Origin: Prevotella sp. CAG:617
Lineage (GTDB): Bacteria; Bacteroidota; Bacteroidia; Bacteroidales; Bacteroidaceae
Direction of reading: 5' to 3'
NCBI GenBank assembly: GCA_000438115.1
Contig: FR903613.1
Coordinates: 119,317 to 158,635 of the forward strand
Length of the DNA: 39,319 bases
A program made the position numbers and the translations under genes. Below are positions 25,169 through 33,722 of this stretch, in pieces. How positions within the stretch are numbered: position 1 is the stretch's first letter; each line of letters begins with the position of its first letter. The notes under the pieces are model-generated. The model was not told the DNA's origin. It ran no database searches and saw only the letters and a list, made by a program, of their open reading frames with translations.

Positions 25169-25732
25169 TTAGTCCTTTAAAACTTTTCCTTCCGAAAAAG
25201 CCTGCCCCACTTTCTCTCCAACTTTCAAATAACAGTGATGAATAGGATCAAAAGTGATGGGTGACAGTTTCTGAACATCTATTTTTCCCTCTGCATCTAA
25301 AATACGCTCATCGGCCGAAACATTGACAATTTTGCCTACCATGTAACAGGTTTCAGGGTCATACGACTCCAGTTCGCACTCCAACGTCATGGGCAATTCC
25401 TCAATCAACGGGGCATTGACGCAATCTGACTTTACCACGTGAAAGCCGGCTTTCTCCACCTTGTTCGGATCAGCCTTACCCGACACGAGGCCCACATAAT
25501 CGCAAGCCACTACCTGCTCGGCCGTCCCCATGCTGACCGTAAAGGCTTTGGTATTCAGTATGTTTTGCGTGGTTTTATGTTCATTGGCCAGGCAGATGCC
25601 AATCATGTTGTCTGTAAAAATACCGCCCCAGGCCGCATTCATGGCATTTGGAAAGCCGTTTTCATCGTAAGCCGCTACAATGAGTACCGGCATGGGATAC
25701 ATCCAGGTTTTCGAACCAAAATTTTTTCGCAT
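25169..25732 (-). CDS. Flavin reductase family protein (FMN-binding split barrel)
   Basis: A 187-residue flavoprotein of the flavin-reductase-like (DIM6/NTAB, FMN-binding) family. Its landmarks are VLIVAAYDENGFPNAMNAAWGGIF, the FMN-binding first strands, then KTTQNILNTKAFTVSM, the TxxNIxxxxxFxVN-type helix and strand of the family. CDYVGLVSGKADPNKVEKAGF is the expected switch region. It would transfer hydride from NAD(P)H to FMN or reduce another small substrate, and the partner is unknown. It is preceded by the alcohol dehydrogenase gene with 15 bases between, which suggests a shared redox function. Confidence 0.88.
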   Translation of the reverse strand: MRKNFGSKTWMYPMPVLIVAAYDENGFPNAMNAAWGGIFTDNMIGICLANEHKTTQNILNTKAFTVSMGTAEQVVACDYVGLVSGKADPNKVEKAGFHVVKSDCVNAPLIEELPMTLECELESYDPETCYMVGKIVNVSADERILDAEGKIDVQKLSPITFDPIHHCYLKVGEKVGQAFSEGKVLKD

Positions 25733-25747
25733 AATCTTTGAGTTTAT

Positions 25748-26803
25748 TTATTCTGTTACACAATCAATGGCTACTTTCATCACACCGTCGCGTCTGCTTT
25801 CAAACAGATCGTAAGCCTCCGCTATCCGACGCAACGGAAAACGGTGCGTAATCAGCGGTGTCGTATCAATCTGACCGTCGGCTATCAGCCGGAGAATTTC
25901 GTTGCAGTCGCATCCGTCCACACCTCCCGTCTTAAAGGTCAGATTCTTGCCGTACATATCCGGAAGCGGCAGCACCTGCGGCTCGTCATACATGGCCACA
26001 ATCGTCACGGTGGCGTTAGGCCGTGCGCATTCCCACGCCAGTCGGAAAGTTTCTGCCGTCCCGGCCACTTCCATCACGACGTCAGCCCCGCCGTGCGCAC
26101 TCTTCCGGCGCACAAAGTCCAGACATTGCTCTGGCTTCACCACGCAAACATCCGGATAATGTTCACGAACGAATCGGATGCGTTCTTCCGACTGCTCACA
26201 AACCACCATCAGCTTCGGATGTTTCAGCCGGGCACAAAGCATCGTACAGATACCCGTCGGCCCCGCGCCGATAATCAGCACCGTATCTTCACTGGTAATG
26301 TCCGAAATGCGCGAAGCCCAAAAGCCCGTAGCTAAAATATCGCCCACGAACAGAGCCTGTTCATCGGTCACGCCCTCCGGAATGCGGTTCAACCCCTGAT
26401 TAGCCAATGGCACGCGCACGTAAGCAGCCTGTCCGCCGTCACTCCGACAGCCCAGGGCCCATCCGCCCTCAGGATGCTCGCAGTTATTCACAAAACCGTG
26501 CTGACAAAAGAAGCACTCGCCGCAAAAGGTTTCCACGTTCACCGTCACCCGGTCGCCCGGAGCTACGGCGGTAACTGCACTGCCTACTTTCTCTACCACG
26601 CCCACCATTTCATGGCCCACCGTAATGCCTTTTACGGCACGCGGCACGCTGCCATGTTTGATGTGCAGGTCACTGGTGCAGATGCTGCCCAGCGTTACTC
26701 TGACCAAGGCGTCCTGCGGCGCCTGCAACTGAGGCATCGGTTTCTCCAGCAGCCTGAAATCGTCTTTATCTACATAAGTATAAGCCCACATATTATTTTT
26801 CAT
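25748..26803 (-). CDS. Zinc-dependent alcohol dehydrogenase (MDR superfamily)
   Basis: A 351-residue medium-chain dehydrogenase. SICTSDLHIKHG and VGHEMVGVVEKVGSAV give the catalytic-zinc Cys and the GHE motif. CGECFFCQHGFVNNC supplies the four-cysteine structural zinc lobe (about residues 94-108). VLIIGAGPTGICTMLCAR is the NAD(P)-binding GxGxxG loop, followed by AWECARPNATVTIVAMYDE. The pattern fits secondary alcohol or polyol dehydrogenases. The start ATG overlaps the stop of the upstream TIGR04076 gene by four bases (ATGA), so translation is coupled. The substrate is unknown. Synonymous codons here are richer in G and C than in the first 24 kb. Confidence 0.9.
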   Translation of the reverse strand: MKNNMWAYTYVDKDDFRLLEKPMPQLQAPQDALVRVTLGSICTSDLHIKHGSVPRAVKGITVGHEMVGVVEKVGSAVTAVAPGDRVTVNVETFCGECFFCQHGFVNNCEHPEGGWALGCRSDGGQAAYVRVPLANQGLNRIPEGVTDEQALFVGDILATGFWASRISDITSEDTVLIIGAGPTGICTMLCARLKHPKLMVVCEQSEERIRFVREHYPDVCVVKPEQCLDFVRRKSAHGGADVVMEVAGTAETFRLAWECARPNATVTIVAMYDEPQVLPLPDMYGKNLTFKTGGVDGCDCNEILRLIADGQIDTTPLITHRFPLRRIAEAYDLFESRRDGVMKVAIDCVTE

Positions 26804-27102
26804 TCTATTACTTCCAATAAAAAACTTATCGGCCGGAATCCGTCGTTACAGGACACCATAGCCGAATGCGGATTCTTCATCCACCCGTCATAAAAATCTC
26901 CTCCCCCGTGTGCCAGGGTCATCACGTAAGGCAGCAGGTTCTGCCACGCACTGTCGCAAAAGCCCTCCGGCTGCTTCATATCGTGCACCAGAAAAACGCG
27001 GTTTTCTTCCATGTCGCAGGCATGCTCCAGCGGGTTCTCGTATTTTTCAATGAGGTCCTGATAACAGGCCTTACGCATGACGGTGATCCGAAGGGTCTTC
27101 AT
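26800..27102 (-). CDS. TIGR04076 family protein
   Basis: A small cytoplasmic protein (about 100 aa) of the TIGR04076 family, function unknown. The start at 27102 (MKTLRITVMRKACYQDL) fits the family N-terminus. The frame is open further upstream to 27120 but adds only six residues. Later family markers are HACDMEENRVFLV, PEGFCDSAWQNLLPYVMTLAHGG, and SCNDGFRPISFLLEV, with three conserved cysteines (HAC, GFC, SCN). It overlaps the end of the SDR gene by 32 bases and the ADH start by four, so it is tightly embedded between two dehydrogenases. It could be a metal- or redox-associated helper, though this is inference only. Confidence 0.8.
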   Translation of the reverse strand: MKTLRITVMRKACYQDLIEKYENPLEHACDMEENRVFLVHDMKQPEGFCDSAWQNLLPYVMTLAHGGGDFYDGWMKNPHSAMVSCNDGFRPISFLLEVIE

Positions 27103-27871
27103 ATTTCCAACCAAAATCATTATGATAAATCATATTCCGGGTCATTCCTCCGTCCACGGTAATCAGCTCACCGTTGATAAAGGAATTTCGATCGTCACAC
27201 AAAAATTCCACCACGCGGGCAATATCCTGCGGTTCGCCAATTCTTCCGGACGGATGCTGATTCCTGTCGGCGTCCGTAAAGGCTTCCGCCACACCCGTAG
27301 CCCCATACTTGCCGGTGTCAATCCATCCCGGGGCTATCGCATTCACGCGCACCTTTCCGCCCAGACTTACCGCCAAGGCGTGCGTCAGTGCGGTAATGCC
27401 TCCCTTGGCGGCGGTATAGCTTTCCGTATCGGGCTGCGACTGAAAAGCACGGGTGGAAGAAATATTGACCACACTGCCCATACCGATAAACTCATCCTTA
27501 AAGAGCAAGGTCAACCAATAAGGAGCTGCCACTCCTACGCGCTGCACGTACAGAAAATCGTCATAGCTGCACCGGCTCAAAATGCCTTTCCGGCTGAGGC
27601 AGGCATTATTAATCAGGCAGTGAATGCCCTCCGGCTGCCGGTCCATTATCCAGGAATGAAAATTTTCCAACACTTCTTGTTCGGCCACGTCTCCAGCATA
27701 TCCGAATACGCCCAGCCCCTGTTCTGTCAGTTCACGCTCAGTGGCCTGCAACCGCGCTTCGTCCTTATCGAGGAAATACACCACGTTTCCCTGCCGGGCA
27801 AATGTCTCCACCAGACATTTGCCAATTCCGCAGGCTCCTCCTGTAATCACAAATACTTTCCTCATACCCAT
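27071..27871 (-). CDS. Short-chain dehydrogenase/reductase (SDR) family oxidoreductase
   Basis: An NAD(P)-dependent oxidoreductase. The proposed start gives MGMRKVFVITGGACGIGKCLVETFARQG, with the classical TGxxxGIG cofactor loop right at the N-terminus. Starts at 27865 or 27892 are also open. YFLDKDEARL marks the cofactor-specific Asp, NNACLS matches the NNAG-type motif, and the Ser-Tyr-Lys triad is seen as VVNISSTRAFQSQPDTESYTAAKGG. VNAIAPGWIDTG and NGELITVDGGMT complete the family pattern. It is the first gene of the compact unit with the TIGR04076 protein, ADH, flavin reductase and SpoU gene. Confidence 0.92.
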   Translation of the reverse strand: MGMRKVFVITGGACGIGKCLVETFARQGNVVYFLDKDEARLQATERELTEQGLGVFGYAGDVAEQEVLENFHSWIMDRQPEGIHCLINNACLSRKGILSRCSYDDFLYVQRVGVAAPYWLTLLFKDEFIGMGSVVNISSTRAFQSQPDTESYTAAKGGITALTHALAVSLGGKVRVNAIAPGWIDTGKYGATGVAEAFTDADRNQHPSGRIGEPQDIARVVEFLCDDRNSFINGELITVDGGMTRNMIYHNDFGWKYEDPSDHRHA

Positions 27872-27940
27872 TTTTTCTTTACAATAATACAAAGAAATCA
27901 GGAATTACACAAGCATTAGCCCCTCAAAAAAAGGCTCAAA

Positions 27941-27990
27941 AAAAAGTCAGTCAGACAAGATTTCCAAGAATCCATCCGACTGACTTTTTT
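27941..27990 (-). terminator. Terminator after the beta-hexosaminidase gene
   Basis: Arms AAGTCAGTC and GACTGACTT around a 25-base loop, with a T-run on both strands. It begins about 20 bases past the stop of the GH20 gene. Arms and flanking A/T runs are symmetric, so it could stop transcription from either side. Confidence 0.75.
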
Positions 27991-28008
27991 ATCTATCTAT
28001 TCAAACGG

Positions 28009-31000
28009 TTACTCGACCACTATTTTCTTGCCATGCTGAATATAGATGCCTTTTTGAGGATGACTGACGCGGCGCCCGCTCAAATCATAATATTCCGTAT
28101 TCGCCCCTGTGGTTACCTGCTCTATACCCGAAGGCAGCGTAACCTTCTGATCGGTCTTGATCAAGTTCCAGATAGAAGCGCCCCACGATTTCGGTTTGGT
28201 CAGGATGGTGCTGAAAGCACTGGGATTGGTATACCAGCTGTACTCTCCCGACGGGTCCACAATGGCAATGCCGCTATTCGACTGGTCGGTGCTGATTTCC
28301 TCCAATTTCCAGTCCTTAATGCCCTGCGCATTGACGTTTACCTTGATGGTTTGCCCCTCTGCCGAACTGCTGATATAAGCCGGGTTATTCGTGACCTTAC
28401 TATAAATTTTCAGCGTGCCGTCCTCCTGTTTGACGAAGTACCACAAAAATCCGTCCGCATCCGCTTCCAGAGTTCTGGGTTCCACATTCACCGTACCAGC
28501 ATAAGCATAGTAGTTGGTGAAATAGCCATTTTCTATCCGATAATAATATTCCTCCGAAATACCGTCCAAAATGCTCGTTCGCGGCATGGCCAGGAACTGA
28601 TTATATACCGAAACATAGGTTTTGTAGGTGACTTCCGTTACCACGTCGTTCTGATTCAAAACTTTCTGTGCCGGGTCAATCAGGTTTTCCTGCAGATAAG
28701 CCACGGCCTCAGCGGTGGGTTCACCGTACCCCCCCGTCAAGGGCGTTTCCACAATGCGGTTGCACTTGTTCACCAGCCCCTCCAGCTGTATTCTGAAGTC
28801 AGACACTTCCACCAGTTTCCACGTACTGGCGCAGCATAACTTGGGTTCGTTCTTCACCATGACGTTACCGCTTCCCGTACCCGTCAGGCGTTTTACGTTT
28901 CCGGTGGCTGCTGCCGTATAACCGTCCACGGCCGATACCGTCACCACTCCCGGAATAAACGTGTAGCTGCCGTTGGCTATCGTGGCCTTGTCCAGGCGCA
29001 CCGGCGTTCCGCCGTCGTCCGCCAGGGTGGCGTTATTACCAAACGTATTCATCTGCACCTGTTTTCCCGTGGCGTAATTGACCATGATGAAGTGGTCACC
29101 GCTCTTTTCAAACGACCACAGTTCCTCCGGCTCCGTTTGCGGGGTATAATGAATGCGGATGTTGTTTCCGCTCTGGTACATGCTCGATCCGGCATACTGC
29201 TGCTTGTAGTAAGTAGAGGCCGAAATCAGCTGATATGCCTTACCGCTCTGCGGCATCACGATGGCGCCGCTCTTGTAGTCAGTCACCGCCTGCTTCAGCT
29301 GGGTCAGGCTGTTGTCATCCGGCTGTGCGGTGGCTGTCTGATAAGCCAAATCCAACGCATCATACAGAGCCGCCGACGGATAACCTGCCCCACCGCGCAC
29401 GGCCTGTTCCAGAATCTGCTTGGCCTCCGCCAAAGTCTGCTCGCTCTCACTGGTCTCTACCGGCGTAAAATAGTGTTTGGCGTAATTGATGTCCCTCGCC
29501 TCAAAAATGGCGGCGTGTGTCTGCAGTCGGCGCAGGAAGCTGGTCCAGTCCTTGCTCTGATTGGGCAACCACGCAATTTCAGATAGTGCCAGCAAGCGCG
29601 GAAATACCTGATACTCCAACTCAATGCTGTCGTTACAGGTTTCCGTCCACATATTGGCCTGCACGCCCATTTCGTAGCTCTCCCGTCCGGACAGGGCCGA
29701 AAGCGGATTCAGATTATACACGGTCTCCAGCGACACCACCTGATTCTCGCTCCATCCGCCAAAATACGGCTCATCCACGGTGGTCTGTCCCGGCCCTACC
29801 TGCATCATATCCAGATACAGATTGGAATACGGCACCGCAATGCTCTTCAATCCCTTGTTGGCCGCATCGCTGGTCTTGTTGATGCTGTTCCACGCCATGA
29901 TCACCGGCTTCACCGTATTGTTTTCATGCCAATGCGACAGCAACTCGTCCCATACCACGATATCTTTATTGTATTTTTCCTTGACATACACGCCCAGCTG
30001 TTCCACCAGCCACGATTGCAGTTCCTCCACGCCCGAAAGACCTTCGTCAGCCACGCGCTTCAGGCAATCGGCATTGGTGCTCCACTGAGTAGTGGGGCAC
30101 TCGTCACCTCCAAAATGAATATATTGATAAGGGAATATCTTGGCCAGATTGTCCAGAATACATTTCAAGAAGTCAATCACCTCGTCACTGCCCACGTTCA
30201 GCACGTCCTGTGAGATACCACTGTCCAGCCGCACCGAATATTTCTTCGACGGGTCGCAACTCAAATTCGGATAGGCCGTAATGGCTGCCACCATGTGACC
30301 GGGAAAGTCAACCTCCGGCAGGATGTCGATGTAGCGCTCCTTGGCATACGCCACAATTTCCTTCAGATCCTCCTGTGTGTACCACATGCCGCGGCCATAT
30401 TCCGTATCGTCAAAGAATTTGCCGCTGCCGTCGCCCGGACTCACAAACGACCCGCTGCGGATGCTGCCCACTTCCATCAGTTTCGGATATTCCGGAATCT
30501 CCACGCGCCAGCCCTGGTCGTCTGTCAGGTGCCAGTGCAGCACATTCAGTTTATAAATCGCCATCATGTCAATAATGCGCTTCACCTCCTCCTTACTGAA
30601 GAAGTGGCGTGCCACGTCCAGCATAAATCCACGATAACCCAACAACGGCTTGTCCTGAATCTCCAGGTAGGGCACTTCCCATGCCACGTCCTTGGCTTCC
30701 GCCGTACCGTAAATGGCTCGGGGCATCATCTGTTTCAGCGTCTGCAGACCGTAAAAGAAACCCCGGCTGTCAGCCGCCTTGATTACGATGGCGTCATCTT
30801 CCACCACCAGGCTGTACGCCTCCTTTTCCATCGTGTCGTCCAGAATCAGGTTGATGGCATTCGGCTTACTGCTTCCGGCCGAAGCCTCCGTTTGCAGACG
30901 GATGCCGGAAGTCTGCTGCAACTGCTGCGCGAACCGCTCCACCTGACGCAGCACGTCACCCGAATCAGTCGGCACGTAGGTGATGGTTGCCAGCTCGCTC

Positions 31001-31587
31001 AGGGCCAGTGCACCGGCCTTGCGCTCTTTCAGGGAGACGGGATAAGGAATGATGCCATATTTGCCAATCGACTGATATTCCTCCAGCGTCATGAACTTCA
31101 GCGGGTTGTTCGGGTCGTTCTTGTCCCAAAGGCCCAAGTCCTTACCCACGCCGGCTCCGCCAAACTGATTCATCGACACCGCAGCGTTGCCCAACGGCTG
31201 GATTTCATATCCTCCGCTATACGAAGCGTTGGCCGTAGCCGTAATGCTGAACGCATCGTTGCCGTTTGAAATAGCGCCGGAATAAAATTTCCCGTTCTTG
31301 GCCGCATTGTCGACGTAGAGCACCTGGTTGGTCTTGCTCGTCAGTCGGTAACCGTTGGTTTCGTCCCCCTCAATTTTCCACAGCTGCGCATCCGAAGCCG
31401 TAATCTGCGCGGTACGTACCAGTACGCCGTCGCCCTGCGCCTCCAGCACATTGCCCTGGTTCAAAAACTGAATGAGATACCACACGGTTTTTTCGGGAGT
31501 ACTAATCTCCGGAAAACCCGCAGCCCTCGCCTGCCCCACAGAGAGCAACACAAAGAAAAGAAGAAGTATTTTCCTGACCATACACAA
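28009..31587 (-). CDS. Beta-N-acetylhexosaminidase, GH20, with extra domains and T9SS-like C-terminus
   Basis: A 1192-residue secreted glycosidase that would release terminal GlcNAc or GalNAc from host or dietary glycans. A signal peptide (MVRKILLLFFVLLSVGQARAAG) precedes a possible ricin-like lectin domain (about residues 30-165; VWYLIQFLNQGNVLEAQGDGVLV, QLWKIEGDETNGYRLTSKTNQVLYV). The GH20b domain and catalytic barrel follow. LLGYRGFMLDVARHFF, LNVLHWHLTDDQGWRVEI, and HFGGDECPTTQW carry the Asp-Glu pair (Asp495, Glu496) of substrate-assisted catalysis. The C-terminal third (about 750-1130) holds further uncharacterised beta-rich and helical domains. The last residues (YYDLSGRRVSHPQKGIYIQHGKKIVVE) look like a T9SS type A-like sorting tail. 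Length is well over the usual 500-800 of GH20. It is richer in G+C than the first 24 kb. Confidence 0.93.
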   Translation of the reverse strand: MCMVRKILLLFFVLLSVGQARAAGFPEISTPEKTVWYLIQFLNQGNVLEAQGDGVLVRTAQITASDAQLWKIEGDETNGYRLTSKTNQVLYVDNAAKNGKFYSGAISNGNDAFSITATANASYSGGYEIQPLGNAAVSMNQFGGAGVGKDLGLWDKNDPNNPLKFMTLEEYQSIGKYGIIPYPVSLKERKAGALALSELATITYVPTDSGDVLRQVERFAQQLQQTSGIRLQTEASAGSSKPNAINLILDDTMEKEAYSLVVEDDAIVIKAADSRGFFYGLQTLKQMMPRAIYGTAEAKDVAWEVPYLEIQDKPLLGYRGFMLDVARHFFSKEEVKRIIDMMAIYKLNVLHWHLTDDQGWRVEIPEYPKLMEVGSIRSGSFVSPGDGSGKFFDDTEYGRGMWYTQEDLKEIVAYAKERYIDILPEVDFPGHMVAAITAYPNLSCDPSKKYSVRLDSGISQDVLNVGSDEVIDFLKCILDNLAKIFPYQYIHFGGDECPTTQWSTNADCLKRVADEGLSGVEELQSWLVEQLGVYVKEKYNKDIVVWDELLSHWHENNTVKPVIMAWNSINKTSDAANKGLKSIAVPYSNLYLDMMQVGPGQTTVDEPYFGGWSENQVVSLETVYNLNPLSALSGRESYEMGVQANMWTETCNDSIELEYQVFPRLLALSEIAWLPNQSKDWTSFLRRLQTHAAIFEARDINYAKHYFTPVETSESEQTLAEAKQILEQAVRGGAGYPSAALYDALDLAYQTATAQPDDNSLTQLKQAVTDYKSGAIVMPQSGKAYQLISASTYYKQQYAGSSMYQSGNNIRIHYTPQTEPEELWSFEKSGDHFIMVNYATGKQVQMNTFGNNATLADDGGTPVRLDKATIANGSYTFIPGVVTVSAVDGYTAAATGNVKRLTGTGSGNVMVKNEPKLCCASTWKLVEVSDFRIQLEGLVNKCNRIVETPLTGGYGEPTAEAVAYLQENLIDPAQKVLNQNDVVTEVTYKTYVSVYNQFLAMPRTSILDGISEEYYYRIENGYFTNYYAYAGTVNVEPRTLEADADGFLWYFVKQEDGTLKIYSKVTNNPAYISSSAEGQTIKVNVNAQGIKDWKLEEISTDQSNSGIAIVDPSGEYSWYTNPSAFSTILTKPKSWGASIWNLIKTDQKVTLPSGIEQVTTGANTEYYDLSGRRVSHPQKGIYIQHGKKIVVE

Positions 31588-31825
31588 TTAGATTTTGGTA
31601 ATTATAAAAGGATAAAAATTAATGCAGTAATACTTAACCATTTACTCCTCAATAGCTAAGTTCCCGTAAAGGTAAACTTTTTTCTGCATAAAAGAGTGAT
31701 CCGTCAGAATTATTTTGGATAAGAGAGAAACTCATTTTTTTAATTAAAAATTATATTCTTTCTCCAGTTTCACAAAGTATATACTTGAGTTTAGGATTTA
31801 TATTTAAAGGCTTTGAAATTTCTTC
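31588..31825. other. A+T-rich leader region upstream of the GH20 gene
   Basis: Together with the stretch to 32040 this makes about 450 gene-free bases. A near-consensus -7 (TAATTTTT, G to T at the last base) lies on the minus strand near 31612-31620. No coding frame is convincing. The composition drops sharply in G+C compared with the GH20 gene, marking the edge of the accessory island. Confidence 0.4.
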
Positions 31826-31846
31826 ATGTAATAGTAAATTAGAAGT
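31826..31846 (+). repeat. 21-bp direct repeat, left copy
   Basis: Identical over 21 bases to 34030-34050 (core AATAGTAAATTAGAAGT). The pair brackets the exonuclease-CFI-box gene. Confidence 0.7.
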
Positions 31847-31980
31847 AGTATTGTATTTTTCTACTCATAACCAATATTGTACAAATTAAAAAATATGACA
31901 TTTGACTACGGGGTATTACTGAATGCTTACTACCAATATAATAAAGCCATCTTAAATACCACCTATAAAAGGTTATTTTT

Positions 31981-32033
31981 ATATTATTAAACTCTCTAAG
32001 ATTATTTAGGAATCTTAGAGAGTTTAATAATAT
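31981..32033 (-). terminator. Perfect 23-bp inverted repeat after the exonuclease gene
   Basis: Arms 31981-32003 and 32011-32033 are exact reverse complements (core ACTCTCTAAGATT and AATCTTAGAGAGT) around a seven-base loop. The repeat begins seven bases beyond the stop codon of the exonuclease-CFI gene on its 3' side, so termination is the simplest role. No strong T-run follows. Confidence 0.65.
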
Positions 32034-32039
32034 TATCCA

Positions 32040-33722
32040 TTAGTCGTTATATAGGGAATCAGATACTCCTTTATTTTTAAGGTATTGTACAAATTTATCC
32101 AATGGGTATTTAAATATCCAGTTAAATTCTTTGTAATGACCAAACCATTTTACAAATGATGGACTTAAAGTATAGTAGACTTTGATAAACACTCTTCCAA
32201 GATAAGATTCTGCTAAAAAGTTATCTCTAAATCTTCTTAATACACAGACTTGAGGACAATCATATGAACCATAAACGGCCGTTGCAATATAACAACCACC
32301 ACCATTACCATTACCTTCATTATTAGACATAGCATGCGCTTTAAGTGCATCAATAACTTTTTGATTATTGTCATACTGTGAATCTGAATATTTAATTAAT
32401 AATTCTGCAGCCTTTATAATTTTTTCTATTTCACCTTCCTTCTCAAGTGCCCATCCTATTTTAGACATCTGAATATAATACATTGTGAATAGTGTAAAAG
32501 CTTCATTAAACAACTGACTATATAATATATTATTTAAAGATAGATTTTTTGCTTCGATGATATAAGATGTCAAATCCTTTGATCTATTTGGGAAGTTAAA
32601 TAAAAAATCTCCTATTTTTTCTCCTATTACGGAATTTATTTTATCATGTATTCCTACAAAACCATTAAGTTTTTCTTTATTTTCAGAAGAGATGGAATAA
32701 TCGCCATCATAAATAATATTGAACAGTTTTTCCGTATATCTTCCAACTAAATCAAAATACTCACGTACAACCTCTTTGCGCACAGCTTCATTTGAAACAG
32801 AAAAACCAATTAGATAAAATTGAATTTTGAAAGCTGAAACGATAAGAAGCTTATCTATTAGCTTCTTCCCTTGAGAAAATATTTCGGGGATCTTCTGGGA
32901 AATTTCCTCTATTACATCATTGATGAATTCTTCCTTATATCCAGTCAATGCAAAAACAACATTTGGAGTATATACCCAAGGATCTTCTATATAGTCAATT
33001 TGCCTTTCTATTGGACAATCAGGTTCAAATTGACATAATTTACTATGAAGCATCCCTATAGCATAGATTTTCGCTCGCATCTTTGTATCAAGACTTTTAG
33101 CGACACCATTAATCATGTCTGCAATACCTTTTGATATTCCTTGCGGCTTTACGTTTAAATCAATCACCCCCAATTTGACTAATTCCCAAAAACATTCAAA
33201 AGTAGCCTGAATATCAGCCATAGCATTATGAGCATCTTTAAATTGCTTACCGAACAATTTTGTATATAAATCTTGAAGTTTGGGGTACTTTAATTTAGGC
33301 AACGCACAATATGATACTGACTCCTTCATCGTACATCTATAAGGCATATTATCGAGATATAATTTCTCTCTATACCTATAGAATTCACAATCAACTACAT
33401 TAATATCAAAGGATATATTATGGCCTACAAGAATTCCAGCTTCATCAATTAAACTCTCTATGATGTTTAAAGCATCGTTAATATCTATACCTTCTCGATT
33501 AGCAAGTTCTGTAGATATTCCATGTACATTTTCTACATCCTTGTGTATTTCATAACCATCAGGTTTTACAATAAATGCATCTTTTTTTATAATATCACCT
33601 GTTTCGTCGCTTAAGATATAAGCAAAACTTACCAATCGTGGCCAATTATCAGTATCAAAAGCTGGACTATCATAATTCTTGGGCTTTCCAGTGGTTTCTG
33701 TATCGAAAAATAAATAATTCAT
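32040..33722 (-). CDS. DEDDh exonuclease domain fused to unknown region and CFI-box C-terminal domain
   Basis: A 560-residue protein. Residues 1-185 are a DnaQ-like 3'-5' exonuclease with the catalytic set of the DEDDh class: DTET (Asp7, Glu9), HNISFD (Asp106), and AHNAMAD (His165, Asp170). The middle (about 200-465) is helical, has no family I recognise, and contains hydrophobic stretches such as KLLIVSAFKIQFYLIGFSVS. A glycine-asparagine linker (NEGNGNGGG, 468-476) leads to CYIATAVYGSYDCPQVCVLR (477-496). LRRFRDNFLAESYLGRVFIKVYYTLSP follows, a close match to the CFI-box-CTERM pattern, CFIATAAYGS with V..LR.FRD and GR.F...YY..SP. The gene is strongly A+T rich and has no partner in the same direction. 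No signal peptide. Its role could be nucleic-acid degradation in defence, but this is inferred only from domain type and island context. Confidence 0.82.
   Translation of the reverse strand: MNYLFFDTETTGKPKNYDSPAFDTDNWPRLVSFAYILSDETGDIIKKDAFIVKPDGYEIHKDVENVHGISTELANREGIDINDALNIIESLIDEAGILVGHNISFDINVVDCEFYRYREKLYLDNMPYRCTMKESVSYCALPKLKYPKLQDLYTKLFGKQFKDAHNAMADIQATFECFWELVKLGVIDLNVKPQGISKGIADMINGVAKSLDTKMRAKIYAIGMLHSKLCQFEPDCPIERQIDYIEDPWVYTPNVVFALTGYKEEFINDVIEEISQKIPEIFSQGKKLIDKLLIVSAFKIQFYLIGFSVSNEAVRKEVVREYFDLVGRYTEKLFNIIYDGDYSISSENKEKLNGFVGIHDKINSVIGEKIGDFLFNFPNRSKDLTSYIIEAKNLSLNNILYSQLFNEAFTLFTMYYIQMSKIGWALEKEGEIEKIIKAAELLIKYSDSQYDNNQKVIDALKAHAMSNNEGNGNGGGCYIATAVYGSYDCPQVCVLRRFRDNFLAESYLGRVFIKVYYTLSPSFVKWFGHYKEFNWIFKYPLDKFVQYLKNKGVSDSLYND

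Noticed and set aside
30295..31269. 324-codon plus-strand frame opposite the GH20 gene
   Set aside because: Antisense shadow of the GH20 protein, whose catalytic motifs are unambiguous.
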